Source of the DNA: Sphingobacterium paucimobilis HER1398
Lineage (GTDB): Bacteria; Bacteroidota; Bacteroidia; Sphingobacteriales; Sphingobacteriaceae
Length of the DNA: 64,000 bases
Reading direction: 5' to 3'
Assembly (NCBI RefSeq): GCF_000416985.1
Contig: NZ_ATDL01000015.1
Coordinates: 434,001-498,000, forward strand
This document shows positions 18,415-26,390 of the stretch, in pieces. A program made the translations under genes and the position numbers. Position 1 is the stretch's first letter; each line of letters begins with the position of its first letter. A model generated the notes under the pieces. It had not been told where the DNA came from and made no database searches. It saw nothing but the letters and a program-made list of their open reading frames with translations.

Positions 18415-19860
18415 TTACACAATCCCACCGATACAGACGTACTTGATATCTACATAACTGTCCAAACCGTATTTAGAACCTTCACGGCCTTGACCGGATT
18501 CTTTGACTCCTCCAAAAGGAACAACTTCGGAGGAGATCAATCCTTCATTGATCCCGACAATACCGTATTCCAGCTGCTCACGAACGCGCCAGCTTCGGTT
18601 TAGATCGTTCGTAAAAAAGTAACTCGCCAATCCGTAAACCGTATCATTGGCCATTCGTACGGCATCCTGCTCGGTTTTGAATCTGAATATCGGCGCAATA
18701 GGACCAAAAATTTCATTGTGCGCAAACTCCATGGACTCGTTGGCATCAACAATGATGGTGGGTTCAAAAAACTGAGGTGCTACCGCCTTTCCTCCTGTTA
18801 AAACTTTTCCCCCTTTGACGACCGCATCTTGTGTCATCTCTTCCATCCGTCGGATAGCTCGCTGATTGATAAGTGGACCGATGTTTACATCGGTGTCCAA
18901 TCCGCTTCCGAGTTTCATCTTCTTAACGACAGCCGTAAATTTTTCGACAAATAGATCGTGAATCCCTTCCTGTACCAAAATCCGATTAACACAAACACAG
19001 GTCTGTCCGCCGAACCGGAATTTTCCGGCCAAAGCTCCTTTTATTGCCAAGTCTATATCTGCATCGTCAAAAACGATAAGCGGAGCATTACCTCCGAGTT
19101 CCAAGCTCAATTTTTTGAGTGTATCTGCACTTTGCGACATCAGGATCTTACCTACTTTTGTAGAACCTGTAAAGGATATTTTGGCTACCTTTTTATTCTC
19201 ACAAAGCTCTTTTCCCATCTCGGATGGGTCTGTTCCGACTACGGTATTGTATACTCCTCTAGGAAAACCTGCCAGATTCGCCAGATAGTTTATGGCAAGT
19301 GCCGTAAATGGAGTCTCCTCGCTCGGACGGACCACGACTGTACAGCCTACCGCTAGAGCCGGTGCAATTTTACGGGCGATCATGGCCAATGGAAAATTCC
19401 AGGGTGTAATGGCGCCCACGACACCGATGGGTTCTTTGAGTGTGATAATCCGTTTGTCCGCTGTAAATCCGGGGATGACATCGCCATAATTGCGCTTGGC
19501 TTCTTCGGCGAACCATTGGATATAAGCTGCGCCATAATCTATTTCGCCTTTGCTTTCAACTATGGGCTTGCCACTTTCTAGGGTCATAATCTGAGCCAAT
19601 TCGTCTTTGTGCTGATGAATTAGGTCAAACCATTTCAGCAGAATGGCGCTCCGCTCTTTGGCTGATTTCGATTTCCAGGAACCAAAAGCGGCATGCGCCA
19701 CATCAATGGCTTTGGCAACAAAGGTTCTGTCTTCGTCATGAACTTGACCGATAACGGATAAATCAAACGGATTTTTAACATCAAATTTTTCCGTTCCTTG
19801 ATTTGTCCACTCTCCATTAACGAATGATCTATCAAATAACAATTCTTTGTAAGTACTCAT
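18415..19860 (-). CDS. gabD: NAD(P)-dependent succinate-semialdehyde dehydrogenase
   Basis: Aldehyde dehydrogenase of 481 residues that oxidises succinate semialdehyde to succinate. Seen are the ALDH motifs ITPWNFPLAMIARKIAPAL, the glutamate box LSLELGGNAPLIVFDDAD and the catalytic cysteine box FRFGGQTCVCVNRI, the tandem Cys typical of SSADH. The cofactor loop usually reads KPSxxTP but here has VRPSEETP, Lys replaced by Arg, which may affect NAD/NADP choice. It is the last gene of the operon lactonase-ADH-SSADH, 12 bases after the ADH. In context it should finish the conversion of gamma-butyrolactone or 4-hydroxybutyrate into succinate, like BlcA/AttK. The family is certain; the exact substrate is inferred. 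Confidence 0.9.
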   Translation of the reverse strand: MSTYKELLFDRSFVNGEWTNQGTEKFDVKNPFDLSVIGQVHDEDRTFVAKAIDVAHAAFGSWKSKSAKERSAILLKWFDLIHQHKDELAQIMTLESGKPIVESKGEIDYGAAYIQWFAEEAKRNYGDVIPGFTADKRIITLKEPIGVVGAITPWNFPLAMIARKIAPALAVGCTVVVRPSEETPFTALAINYLANLAGFPRGVYNTVVGTDPSEMGKELCENKKVAKISFTGSTKVGKILMSQSADTLKKLSLELGGNAPLIVFDDADIDLAIKGALAGKFRFGGQTCVCVNRILVQEGIHDLFVEKFTAVVKKMKLGSGLDTDVNIGPLINQRAIRRMEEMTQDAVVKGGKVLTGGKAVAPQFFEPTIIVDANESMEFAHNEIFGPIAPIFRFKTEQDAVRMANDTVYGLASYFFTNDLNRSWRVREQLEYGIVGINEGLISSEVVPFGGVKESGQGREGSKYGLDSYVDIKYVCIGGIV

Positions 19861-19872
19861 TGGGGGTTGAAT

Positions 19873-21012
19873 TTAATCAAAAATAATGACTTGCCGGATC
19901 GCTTCTCCACTGGCCAGTCTTTCAAAACCTTCGTTGATATCTTCTAGTTTTAAACGGTGCGTGATCAGTTTATCAACGGGCAGATTGCCATTTTTGTAGA
20001 GTTCCAAAAAATTCGGAATATCGATGGAGGGCACACAGCTGCCGAGATAGCACCCTTTCAAGGATTTTTCCTGGCCAACCAGCGTCAGAGGATTCAGACT
20101 CAAACGGGCATCTGGATGGGGTAATGCCCCCGTCACAGTAACTCCTCCTTTTTTGGTTGCATTGAAGGCAAAGTCCAAAGCAGACATGGCTCCAGCAAAT
20201 TCGACCGATTTATCGACACCGCTTGTAGTTATCTCCTGCTTGAGTTCTTCCAGTGCTCTTTCCTCCCCGGAGTTGAGTGTATGGGTAGCGCCAAACGCTT
20301 TGGCCATATTGAGTTTTGAAGGACTGACATCTGCTGCAATGATCTTGGAAGCTCCTGCTGCCTTTGCTCCTAGGATAGCTGATAATCCGACCCCTCCCAG
20401 CCCAACGACCAAAACAGACTCGCCCACATGAACTTGTGCTGTATGCACGACTGCTCCGACTCCCGTCATCACCGCGCAACCGAAAAGGGCAGCTATTTCA
20501 AAAGGATAAGATCTATCAATTTTCACCAGCGAATAAATGGATGCGACAGCATATCCCGCAAATCCGGACACACCGAGATGGTGATGATAAGTTTCACCGT
20601 TTTGGTTCTTTATTTTAATATCACCATTGAGCAGGACACCTTCGTTATTGGCCTTTGCTCCCGGATTGCAAAGGGCGGCTCTGCCTGACATACAGTATTC
20701 GCAATGGCCACACGAGGGCAAGAAGGCAAAAACGACGTGATCGCCTACTTCGAAACCTTTTACATCTTCTCCCAACTCGACAATAATCCCAGCAGCCTCG
20801 TGCCCCAAAACCATAGGCATGGGGCGAGGACGGTTTCCATCGATCACGGATAGATCGGAATGGCACAATCCTGCTGCTTTGATCTGCACGACGACTTCTT
20901 CTTTACCTGGTTTTCCGATTTCTATTTCCTCTATTTTTAGAGGTTTTGATTCGGAATATGGTCTCTTATGCCCTCCGACCTGATGAAGGACTGCTGCTTT
21001 TGTTTTCATCAT
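19873..21012 (-). CDS. Zinc-dependent alcohol dehydrogenase, candidate 4-hydroxybutyrate dehydrogenase
   Basis: Medium-chain Zn alcohol dehydrogenase of 379 residues. The catalytic zinc site is GLCHSDLSVIDG with GHEAAGIIVELG, and the structural zinc lobe is complete (SCGHCEYCMSGRAALC). The Rossmann motif is VVGLGGVGLSAILGA. The layout is that of class III-like ADHs such as BlcB/AttL. It lies between the MBL lactonase (9 bases upstream) and the SSADH (12 bases downstream), so the likely reaction is 4-hydroxybutyrate to succinate semialdehyde with NAD. The enzyme class is firm; the substrate is inferred from the neighbours. Confidence 0.88.
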   Translation of the reverse strand: MMKTKAAVLHQVGGHKRPYSESKPLKIEEIEIGKPGKEEVVVQIKAAGLCHSDLSVIDGNRPRPMPMVLGHEAAGIIVELGEDVKGFEVGDHVVFAFLPSCGHCEYCMSGRAALCNPGAKANNEGVLLNGDIKIKNQNGETYHHHLGVSGFAGYAVASIYSLVKIDRSYPFEIAALFGCAVMTGVGAVVHTAQVHVGESVLVVGLGGVGLSAILGAKAAGASKIIAADVSPSKLNMAKAFGATHTLNSGEERALEELKQEITTSGVDKSVEFAGAMSALDFAFNATKKGGVTVTGALPHPDARLSLNPLTLVGQEKSLKGCYLGSCVPSIDIPNFLELYKNGNLPVDKLITHRLKLEDINEGFERLASGEAIRQVIIFD

Positions 21013-21021
21013 AATCGGATT

Positions 21022-21816
21022 TTAACGGTAAAACTCTTGAGGTCCTTTTTTGAATTCGCTCCATTTCACCGGATCATGTCCAGTGACCACAAGTGCATCA
21101 TACTTGTCGGCGTACTCGTGCAGTTTCTTTACGGAACGTACCGAATCAACGGTTGATGCCAAAAATCCGGGCAACGCTTTTTCATCCCAATGATCGGTCG
21201 TATAAGCGGCATCTACTGCCAGGATGATGGAACCGGAATCGGGAAGTGTGATCATAAAACTGCAATGGCCTGGTGAATGCCCTGGCGTTGGGATAATACG
21301 GATCACCCCATCTCCGTATACATCGTAAGAGTCGTTATAGTCAAGTTCCAAAAATTGCCATTTCAGCCCCGGTCTGTCAAAATCCTTACGGATATAACCG
21401 CCAGCAGCAAACCAATCTGGCGTAAAAGCATACTCGTATTCTCTGCGCTGAACGATATGGGTTGCATTGGGAAAGTTTCCGACAGCGCCGGTGTGATCAA
21501 GGTGCAAATGAGACTGGATGACATATTTAATACTTGAAGAATCGATTCCTAGCGCTTTAATCGTATTCAAGCATCCTTCGGATTCTTTCATAACAGGCCA
21601 ATACACCTGTGTGATATCTCCCCAATGTCCTACGGGATCGGTAGCACATTGTACGGCATTGCCTCCATCAATAATGACATTTCCTTTTGGATGGGTGATC
21701 AAATACCAGGGAACCGGAATTTCATAAGGATCGAGCGATGCATTCATTTTGATATTGTTCTCTTTACATTTCAGAACACCAGTCTGAAACATGTACAATC
21801 TGATTTCATTTGCCAT
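21022..21816 (-). CDS. MBL-fold lactonase (N-acyl-homoserine or gamma-butyrolactone type)
   Basis: Metallo-beta-lactamase-fold lactonase of 264 residues with the canonical motif SHLHLDHTGAVG (His103, His105, Asp107, His108). The later ligands are seen in TPGHSPGHCSF and AVDAAYT, and a C-terminal His in TGHDPVKW. The family includes AiiA, AttM/BlcC and other lactonases that open homoserine lactones or gamma-butyrolactone. It is the first gene of a tight operon with an alcohol dehydrogenase and an SSADH, matching the function set of BlcC-BlcB-BlcA. A 15-base palindrome lies 33 bases upstream of the start. Lactonase activity is likely; which lactone is used is inference. Confidence 0.9.
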   Translation of the reverse strand: MANEIRLYMFQTGVLKCKENNIKMNASLDPYEIPVPWYLITHPKGNVIIDGGNAVQCATDPVGHWGDITQVYWPVMKESEGCLNTIKALGIDSSSIKYVIQSHLHLDHTGAVGNFPNATHIVQRREYEYAFTPDWFAAGGYIRKDFDRPGLKWQFLELDYNDSYDVYGDGVIRIIPTPGHSPGHCSFMITLPDSGSIILAVDAAYTTDHWDEKALPGFLASTVDSVRSVKKLHEYADKYDALVVTGHDPVKWSEFKKGPQEFYR

Positions 21817-21848
21817 AATTATATTTTAAAGCTGCGTTAAACAAATCT

Positions 21849-21863
21849 AACAGGACACCTGTT
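21849..21863. promoter_or_regulatory. Palindrome upstream of the lactonase operon
   Basis: AACAGG-ACA-CCTGTT is a perfect 6-base inverted repeat 33 bases before the lactonase start codon, where a repressor or activator of the three-gene operon could bind. Its short arms make it a moderate candidate. Confidence 0.4.
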
Positions 21864-21887
21864 TCTATTATTATAACGTTTGAAAAG

Positions 21888-22379
21888 TCAAATTGTGTTT
21901 AAGGAATGTGGATTAATCTGATTTGACGATCCCTCGATCCGATGAAAGAACCGGACCTGCCAATTTTTTGTCATTATGGCTTGTTTGTTGTCAGGAGTAT
22001 CCCATATAGGATAGACTCGAAACCCACGCTTTCCCTCACTATTCTCCTTCGATAAAATCTCTCTTTCGACTAGGACACTTTTTGAAAAGATAAAACAACC
22101 ACTCTGATCACCATACTGGGTCTCAACAATATAAAAATCGAATGGATCATCAATGTGATAGGGTTCTGTTTTTCCTGCGGCATTTCTTTTCCACAAAGCG
22201 ACAAACTGACCTATTTTCTTTGGGGTAACTTTTGCCTTTCTATATTTGAACTGTAGATCACCGATCTTAAAATGACAGCCAGAATAATCCTTCGCCTCAT
22301 TTTCTACCTGAATATCTGAAATACCTATTCCAAATACTTCGACCAACCTATCGTTTAAAAAATACAACTGTGCTTCCAT
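21888..22379 (-). CDS. MepB-family protein
   Basis: Cytoplasmic protein of 163 residues matching the MepB family (named after a gene beside the MepA efflux pump in Staphylococcus). The ordered family blocks are GCHFKIGDLQFKYRKAKVTPKKIGQFVALWKR in two parts, then DDPFDFYIV, GCFIFSKSVL and GFRVYPIWD. The biochemical function is unknown; a nucleic-acid-related role has been suggested from the fold but is not proven. It stands 71 bases upstream of the lactonase start on the same strand, and the palindrome between them suggests that the lactonase operon has its own promoter. Confidence 0.8.
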   Translation of the reverse strand: MEAQLYFLNDRLVEVFGIGISDIQVENEAKDYSGCHFKIGDLQFKYRKAKVTPKKIGQFVALWKRNAAGKTEPYHIDDPFDFYIVETQYGDQSGCFIFSKSVLVEREILSKENSEGKRGFRVYPIWDTPDNKQAIMTKNWQVRFFHRIEGSSNQINPHSLNTI

Positions 22380-22528
22380 ACCCTAGCTTAACTAACTTTG
22401 TGGGAGTAAAAATAATGAAAACTGTTGGCCTTAAAGTATAGTCGTTGTACGCATAGGTATAACTAGCAGAAGGAGATGTAGAAATCTCTTTATCAAAAAC
22501 AATAAACGATATCTTTTGGTAGAATGGT

Positions 22529-23437
22529 CTAAAACGTTTCTACCGTAAGTTCATGATTCAGCATGGCACCTGCCATATTACCCGCTGCAACAGCAAAGGC
22601 AACAGATCGCATCGGACTGGAATTGTCACCACAAGCATAGACTCCGGAAACAGTAGTTTTCTGAAACGTATCTATTTTGACAAGTCCCGATTCTGTTATC
22701 TCGCACCCCAGTACAACTGGGATATCTGACTGTTGTGTAAATGGTATTGCAGCATATACGGCATCAAAACTCTCTTCTCGTCCGTCGTTAAATACTACTG
22801 CATGTACAGCCCCATCTCGGTGCTTGATTTCGATTACTTCTTTTGGTATAACGTTTATATTATGTTTTTTCAACGTATCCAATTGTCCTCGATCAAATTC
22901 TGATCCATCGGACAGATTAATAGACAGACTATCCGTCAGATTATTTACCAAAGACGCAATATGCATAGCTTTCTCTCCTGTAGCAATGATAGCAGTCTTT
23001 TTGCCCCTAAATTCATATCCATGACAGTATGGGCAATGAATGACGGACTTACCCCAGCACTCCGCAAATCCTTTGATCTCGGGAAAGATATCCTTGATGC
23101 CTGTAGCAAACAATATTTTTTTGGAAGAAAACTGTTCCCCACTTGCTACATACACGTCAAAACCAACTTCGTTTCTGACTGCGGCAACAACCTCTCCACT
23201 ATGGAATCTGACAGTGTCGTATGCCGCAACCTGTTTTTGAGCCTTATGAGAAATCGCAGCAGGTTGTTCTCCATCTTGAGTAATGAAATTATGTGAATGT
23301 GGCGTATAGCGATTACAAGGAGTACCACTGTCAATTACAAGGACTTGTCTAAGTGAACGTCCTAATGCCATGGCGGCCGAAAGTCCGGAATAACTTCCGC
23401 CGATGATGATTACATCAAATTGATTATTATCTTTCAT
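22529..23437 (-). CDS. Thioredoxin-reductase-like NAD(P)/FAD oxidoreductase
   Basis: Two-dinucleotide-fold flavoprotein of 302 residues. FAD binds at DVIIIGGSYSGLSAA (about 8-22), the redox-type motif is CPYC (Cys135/Cys138, followed by HGYE), and the second FAD motif is GVYACGDNSSPMRSVAFAVAAG near the C-terminus. True thioredoxin reductases have CAxC here, and CPYCHGYE marks a separate group of bacterial flavoproteins of uncertain partner. The ATG at 23437 (MKDNNQFDV) was chosen; an extension to 23497 would add a hydrophobic stretch before the FAD fold and is unlikely. The gene lies downstream of butanediol dehydrogenase, separated by a long hairpin. Confidence 0.88.
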   Translation of the reverse strand: MKDNNQFDVIIIGGSYSGLSAAMALGRSLRQVLVIDSGTPCNRYTPHSHNFITQDGEQPAAISHKAQKQVAAYDTVRFHSGEVVAAVRNEVGFDVYVASGEQFSSKKILFATGIKDIFPEIKGFAECWGKSVIHCPYCHGYEFRGKKTAIIATGEKAMHIASLVNNLTDSLSINLSDGSEFDRGQLDTLKKHNINVIPKEVIEIKHRDGAVHAVVFNDGREESFDAVYAAIPFTQQSDIPVVLGCEITESGLVKIDTFQKTTVSGVYACGDNSSPMRSVAFAVAAGNMAGAMLNHELTVETF

Positions 23438-23456
23438 GGAACTTTTTTCTAATAAA

Positions 23457-23471
23457 TGCAACAATATTGCA
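23457..23471. promoter_or_regulatory. Inverted repeat upstream of CPYC flavoprotein
   Basis: TGCAA-CAATA-TTGCA lies 20 bases upstream of the start codon and contains the TTGCA/TGCAA element that also occurs upstream of the Crp/Fnr gene (about 18299-18324, 18361-18365). A shared regulator site is possible but weakly supported. Confidence 0.25.
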
Positions 23472-23583
23472 AATATAAAAAAAAGAATAGTTATCACTGC
23501 AAAAAAGATTGGCTACATCAATCTCTCCTCCAATATCAAGCCGATAGTCACACTGACCGATGATCAAATCTGCCCAAGATAGT

Positions 23584-23627
23584 CGCCAAGAGACTGTTGG
23601 GTATTGATACCCAACAGTCTCTTGGCG
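23584..23627. repeat. 44-base near-complete palindrome (21-base stem)
   Basis: Two perfect 21-base arms (5' arm 23584-23604, 3' arm 23607-23627) around a 2-base loop, with T/A pairing one base further out. The arms contain GACTGTTGGGTAT and its complement. No T-run follows on either strand, so it is not a typical intrinsic terminator, though it lies 61 bases past the butanediol dehydrogenase stop codon. Confidence 0.85.
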
Positions 23628-23631
23628 ATAT

Positions 23632-23649
23632 CGGTGTATCTCTACACCG
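23632..23649. terminator. Short hairpin next to the long palindrome
   Basis: CGGTGTA-TCTC-TACACCG is a perfect 7-base stem with a tetraloop, between the butanediol dehydrogenase stop codon and the long palindrome. Together they may end or protect the dehydrogenase transcript. The plus-strand side has a short T-run. Confidence 0.5.
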
Positions 23650-23687
23650 TTTTATGTCAAATACGCTGTACTATCTAGACAGCTTAA

Positions 23688-24755
23688 CTACGCTTTCTGT
23701 ATATCGATCAAGATCTTGACTTCTGTAGGATCATTGACAAGGGCTTCAAATCCCTCATTAACAATATTATCCAGACTTATCTTGCGTGTTACAAGTTTTT
23801 CGACAGGCATGCGTCCGCTATCAATAAGGGCTATTACTTGGGGGAAAATATTGCGATATGCAATAATTCCTTTTATCGTAATCTCTCGGAGCACCTGATC
23901 CAAGACATTGGTGTTAACGGGTTTACCAAACAGTGCAACCAAGACTGCTGTTCCGCCATTTCTTACACTATCGATACCATTGGTATAGGAGGACTGTACA
24001 CCAGCACAGTCTAAGAAAACATCCACGCCAAGTCCAGTAATCGATTTTACTTTCTGCGACAGCCCTTCTTCTTTGGCATTGATGATATGTGTCGCTCCGA
24101 GAGCTTTTGCTTTATCTAAGCGCTTGTCTGCGATATCGGTCACAATAACGGTCGTCGCTCCGGCAGCAAGGGCAGCCTGTAGACACAGGAGACCGATCGG
24201 GCCTGCTCCTGAAATCAATACCGTCTGACCAATTTTAAGCCCACTCTGCAATACGGCGTATACCGCTACAGCTGCAGGTTCCACCAGTGCCCCCTTTTCA
24301 AAAGACATCGTATCAGGTATCTTATGTACCATGTAGTCTTCAACAACGACATATGAGGCAAAGCCACCGTTGCCAGAAAGTCCTATAAAACCAAGTGGCT
24401 CTGAGAGATTGTACTCGCCATTGGGAATGAAAGGACTGTCAAAGTTTTTGAAAAGAGGCTCCACAACGACACGGTCTCCCACCTTTAGGTGATCAACTCC
24501 CTCTCCAACGGCATCTATCACCCCAGAGAACTCATGTCCCAACGTAGTGATTCCCTGATGTCCATTTAACGGATAAGGTTGATCAACGGGAATCAACTGT
24601 GGCCCATGCACGTATTCATGTAGATCCGATCCGCAGATTCCTGCAAATTGAACAGCTATTTTAACCTGACCTGCGTGTGGCTCGGGAATCGCTGTAGCTT
24701 CAACCCTGATATCTTTTGCAGCATACCATCTTGCTGCTTTCATTGTATTTGCCAT
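23688..24755 (-). CDS. (R,R)-butanediol dehydrogenase-type Zn dehydrogenase
   Basis: Medium-chain Zn dehydrogenase of 355 residues resembling BdhA/Bdh1, which interconvert acetoin and 2,3-butanediol. The catalytic zinc region is present (FAGICGSDLHEYVHGPQ, GHEFSGVIDAVG). The GPIGLLCLQAALAAGA segment binds NAD. The four structural-zinc cysteines of other ADHs are absent (EPLFKNFDSPFIPNGEYNL), as in several members of this subgroup. The FIGLSGNGGFASYV block is characteristic. It appears monocistronic, with hairpins downstream. Acetoin/butanediol is the best guess for the substrate; other vicinal diols or polyols are possible. Confidence 0.85.
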   Translation of the reverse strand: MANTMKAARWYAAKDIRVEATAIPEPHAGQVKIAVQFAGICGSDLHEYVHGPQLIPVDQPYPLNGHQGITTLGHEFSGVIDAVGEGVDHLKVGDRVVVEPLFKNFDSPFIPNGEYNLSEPLGFIGLSGNGGFASYVVVEDYMVHKIPDTMSFEKGALVEPAAVAVYAVLQSGLKIGQTVLISGAGPIGLLCLQAALAAGATTVIVTDIADKRLDKAKALGATHIINAKEEGLSQKVKSITGLGVDVFLDCAGVQSSYTNGIDSVRNGGTAVLVALFGKPVNTNVLDQVLREITIKGIIAYRNIFPQVIALIDSGRMPVEKLVTRKISLDNIVNEGFEALVNDPTEVKILIDIQKA

Positions 24756-25032
24756 ATCCTTTTACTTTTTTAATTATAGACCTAAAGGTATTGATAAATA
24801 CATCCGTAGGCCATGATCTTTATCCATCAAAAAAGTGATACTTCTCATTTATTCGAAAAACTTCGACTTTGCACAAATAAAATGATTATAACCGTCATCC
24901 AGATAATGTCACCATCTAGCAATCTGATTCAAATCCATCTGCAGTGCTACAGGTACAGCTGAAAAAGTAATCGGGTTTTATATAAAAATGTGTTTTTGAT
25001 TTATATAGTTTTTTTGTAGCTTGCCGAAGCAC

Positions 25033-25137
25033 ATGAGAAGACAAGCGCAACATATTATTTCCTCTTTATCCAACGTCATTATAGTCGCTGTCTGTGTCGT
25101 CATTTTAATCAAAATGGGAGGAACAATTACTATCTAA
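25033..25137 (+). CDS. Ile/Val-rich leader peptide of an ilv-type attenuator
   Basis: A 34-codon open frame starting at ATG 25033 and stopping at TAA 25135-25137. Its middle reads VIIVAVCVVILI, with further Ile pairs before and at the end (HII, TITI), so 16 of 34 residues are Ile, Val or Leu. It is followed by a perfect intrinsic terminator (25164-25195) and a stand-alone acetolactate-synthase small-subunit-like gene. The same arrangement controls branched-chain amino acid operons elsewhere. The segment directly after the Ile/Val codons (ATGGGAGG, 25114-25121) can pair with the terminator 5' arm. The peptide itself probably has no function beyond ribosome stalling. Confidence 0.82.
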   Translation: MRRQAQHIISSLSNVIIVAVCVVILIKMGGTITI

Positions 25138-25195
25138 TATTTTTAAAACAAATCGATATAGTGAGCCTCCCATAAAATGGGAGGCTTTTTTTTTT
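25111..25195 (+). promoter_or_regulatory. Transcription attenuator: antiterminator and terminator
   Basis: The terminator is AGCCTCCCAT (25164-25173), AAA, ATGGGAGGCT (25177-25186), followed by nine T. The competing strand is AAAATGGGAGG at 25111-25121, a direct copy of the terminator 3' arm, which can pair with CCTCCCAT (25166-25173) over 8 bases. A ribosome stalled on the Ile/Val codons ending at 25110 would leave 25114-25121 free, so the antiterminator forms. A ribosome that reaches the stop codon at 25135 would tend to cover it, so the terminator forms. The logic is inferred from sequence; the pairing itself is directly visible. Confidence 0.8.
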
Positions 25196-25210
25196 ATAAC
25201 AAAAACTAAG

Positions 25211-25699
25211 ATGACCAGTAAACTATTTAACATCAGTTGTAAGTCAAGCCATGACACCCTATCAAAACTGCTACAACACATTTCGACAACAGGTTATAGA
25301 CTATGTGCCGTATCACAATCGGCTACAGATGTTCATGAAGTCAGTTTAATAACAATCGAACTCGAGATTGAAGCCCGCTCAATAGATCTCTTTATTGAAG
25401 AAGTAATGCGGATTGACGGCATATTGGATGTCATTGTATCTTTTGGATCGCCCCTTAAAATCGCCACGTACCAAATGAGGTATGATAACGATACCTTGGA
25501 TCTTCTAGATATTTTAAGATCTCACAATACCCAAGTAATTCATATAGAAGCTAAAAGATTATTGATCGTTCATATAGCAACGGAAAAAGATATTCGTCTA
25601 TTGTACAACAAACTTGACAATGCCTCACTATTAGGATTTTGCCAAATGCCTATTGCTATGGCAGATCCTCTCTGCTGGGACAAGGTAAACTCAAAATAG
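25211..25699 (+). CDS. ACT-domain protein, acetolactate synthase small-subunit-like
   Basis: Protein of 162 residues with two ACT-like halves: residues 3-85 (FNISCKSSHDTLSKLLQHI, then VSLITIELEIE and IDGILDVIVSFG) and residues 86-150. The layout is that of IlvN/IlvH, the regulatory subunit of acetohydroxyacid synthase that binds valine. It stands alone: no ilvB, ilvD or ilvC is visible near it. It starts 16 bases after the attenuator T-run, so its expression should depend on Ile/Val supply. A terminator follows at 25707-25736. The sequence is divergent, so it could be a specialised second small subunit or another amino-acid sensor. Confidence 0.75.
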   Translation: MTSKLFNISCKSSHDTLSKLLQHISTTGYRLCAVSQSATDVHEVSLITIELEIEARSIDLFIEEVMRIDGILDVIVSFGSPLKIATYQMRYDNDTLDLLDILRSHNTQVIHIEAKRLLIVHIATEKDIRLLYNKLDNASLLGFCQMPIAMADPLCWDKVNSK

Positions 25700-26093
25700 C
25701 CAATGCTGCAGTGTCCCCAAAAATATGGACACTGCAACATTTTGAATATAGCATATGTAACCTATTCAAATTCGATTATCAGCCCATGCGAACTATTTGA
25801 TAATTGGCACCCAATAAACAGTGCCCCTATCTGCCTGCGCTACAATAGGAACACGACAACCTATATTGGTAATCTTTGAGTCGGTGCATTTACAAAGGAT
25901 TATTTGAAATGGAAACCTCTTCTGATTCCTTTCAGTCATCTTGCTGCAGCAACTAACATATAACAAAGACTTACTAACGATTTATGATATAAACACAATG
26001 TTTTATGGTTTTTTTTTGTAAAATTGTAAAGAAGTCTCTTTACACGTTGTAAAAAACTTAGACCACATTATAAATTTAATAAACCTTCAACTT
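25700..26093. other. Intergenic region before DUF485/symporter genes
   Basis: Apart from the terminator at 25707-25736 I see no gene or clear element in these 394 bases. The AT-rich part from about 25990 to 26093 probably holds the promoter and 5' leader of the DUF485 gene. Confidence 0.5.
25707..25736 (+). terminator. Terminator of the ACT-domain gene
   Basis: TGCAGTGTCC / GGACACTGCA, a perfect 10-base inverted repeat with a 10-base loop, starting 8 bases past the stop codon. The T-run is short (TTTT a few bases later). Confidence 0.65.
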
Positions 26094-26390
26094 ATGCATG
26101 TCAATAATACTGCCGAAGAAAAAGAGGCTGTAACTCAACAAAAGTCCAAATTAGGTGTACGCCTATTTTTCATTTATTTAATCTGTTATGCAGGTTTTGT
26201 AATTTTGGGTGTATTTAAATATGAGCTGTTAGCCACTACAGTCTTCTGGGGGCTCAATCTAGCATTAACATATGGTATTGGATTAATTGTTTTCGCTGTC
26301 ATCCTTGGAGTCATTTACAATTTTTTCTGTACAAAATACGAAGACCAAGCCGACGAAACAGAAAATAAAATGGAAGGAGGCATCAAATGA
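26094..26390 (+). CDS. DUF485 membrane protein (symporter partner)
   Basis: Small inner-membrane protein of 98 residues with two membrane spans (about 25-45 and 60-82), matching DUF485 (YjcH type). The family is almost always encoded directly before an acetate-type sodium/solute symporter, as here, where its stop codon overlaps the next start by four bases (ATGA, 26387-26390). Its role is presumed accessory to the transporter and is not established. The start is ATG 26094; a second in-frame Met is not available until much later. Confidence 0.88.
   Translation: MHVNNTAEEKEAVTQQKSKLGVRLFFIYLICYAGFVILGVFKYELLATTVFWGLNLALTYGIGLIVFAVILGVIYNFFCTKYEDQADETENKMEGGIK

Noticed and set aside
23584..23627. 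Calling the long palindrome an intrinsic terminator
   Set aside because: There is no T-run on either strand, and the stem is far longer than normal, so it was listed as a repeat.
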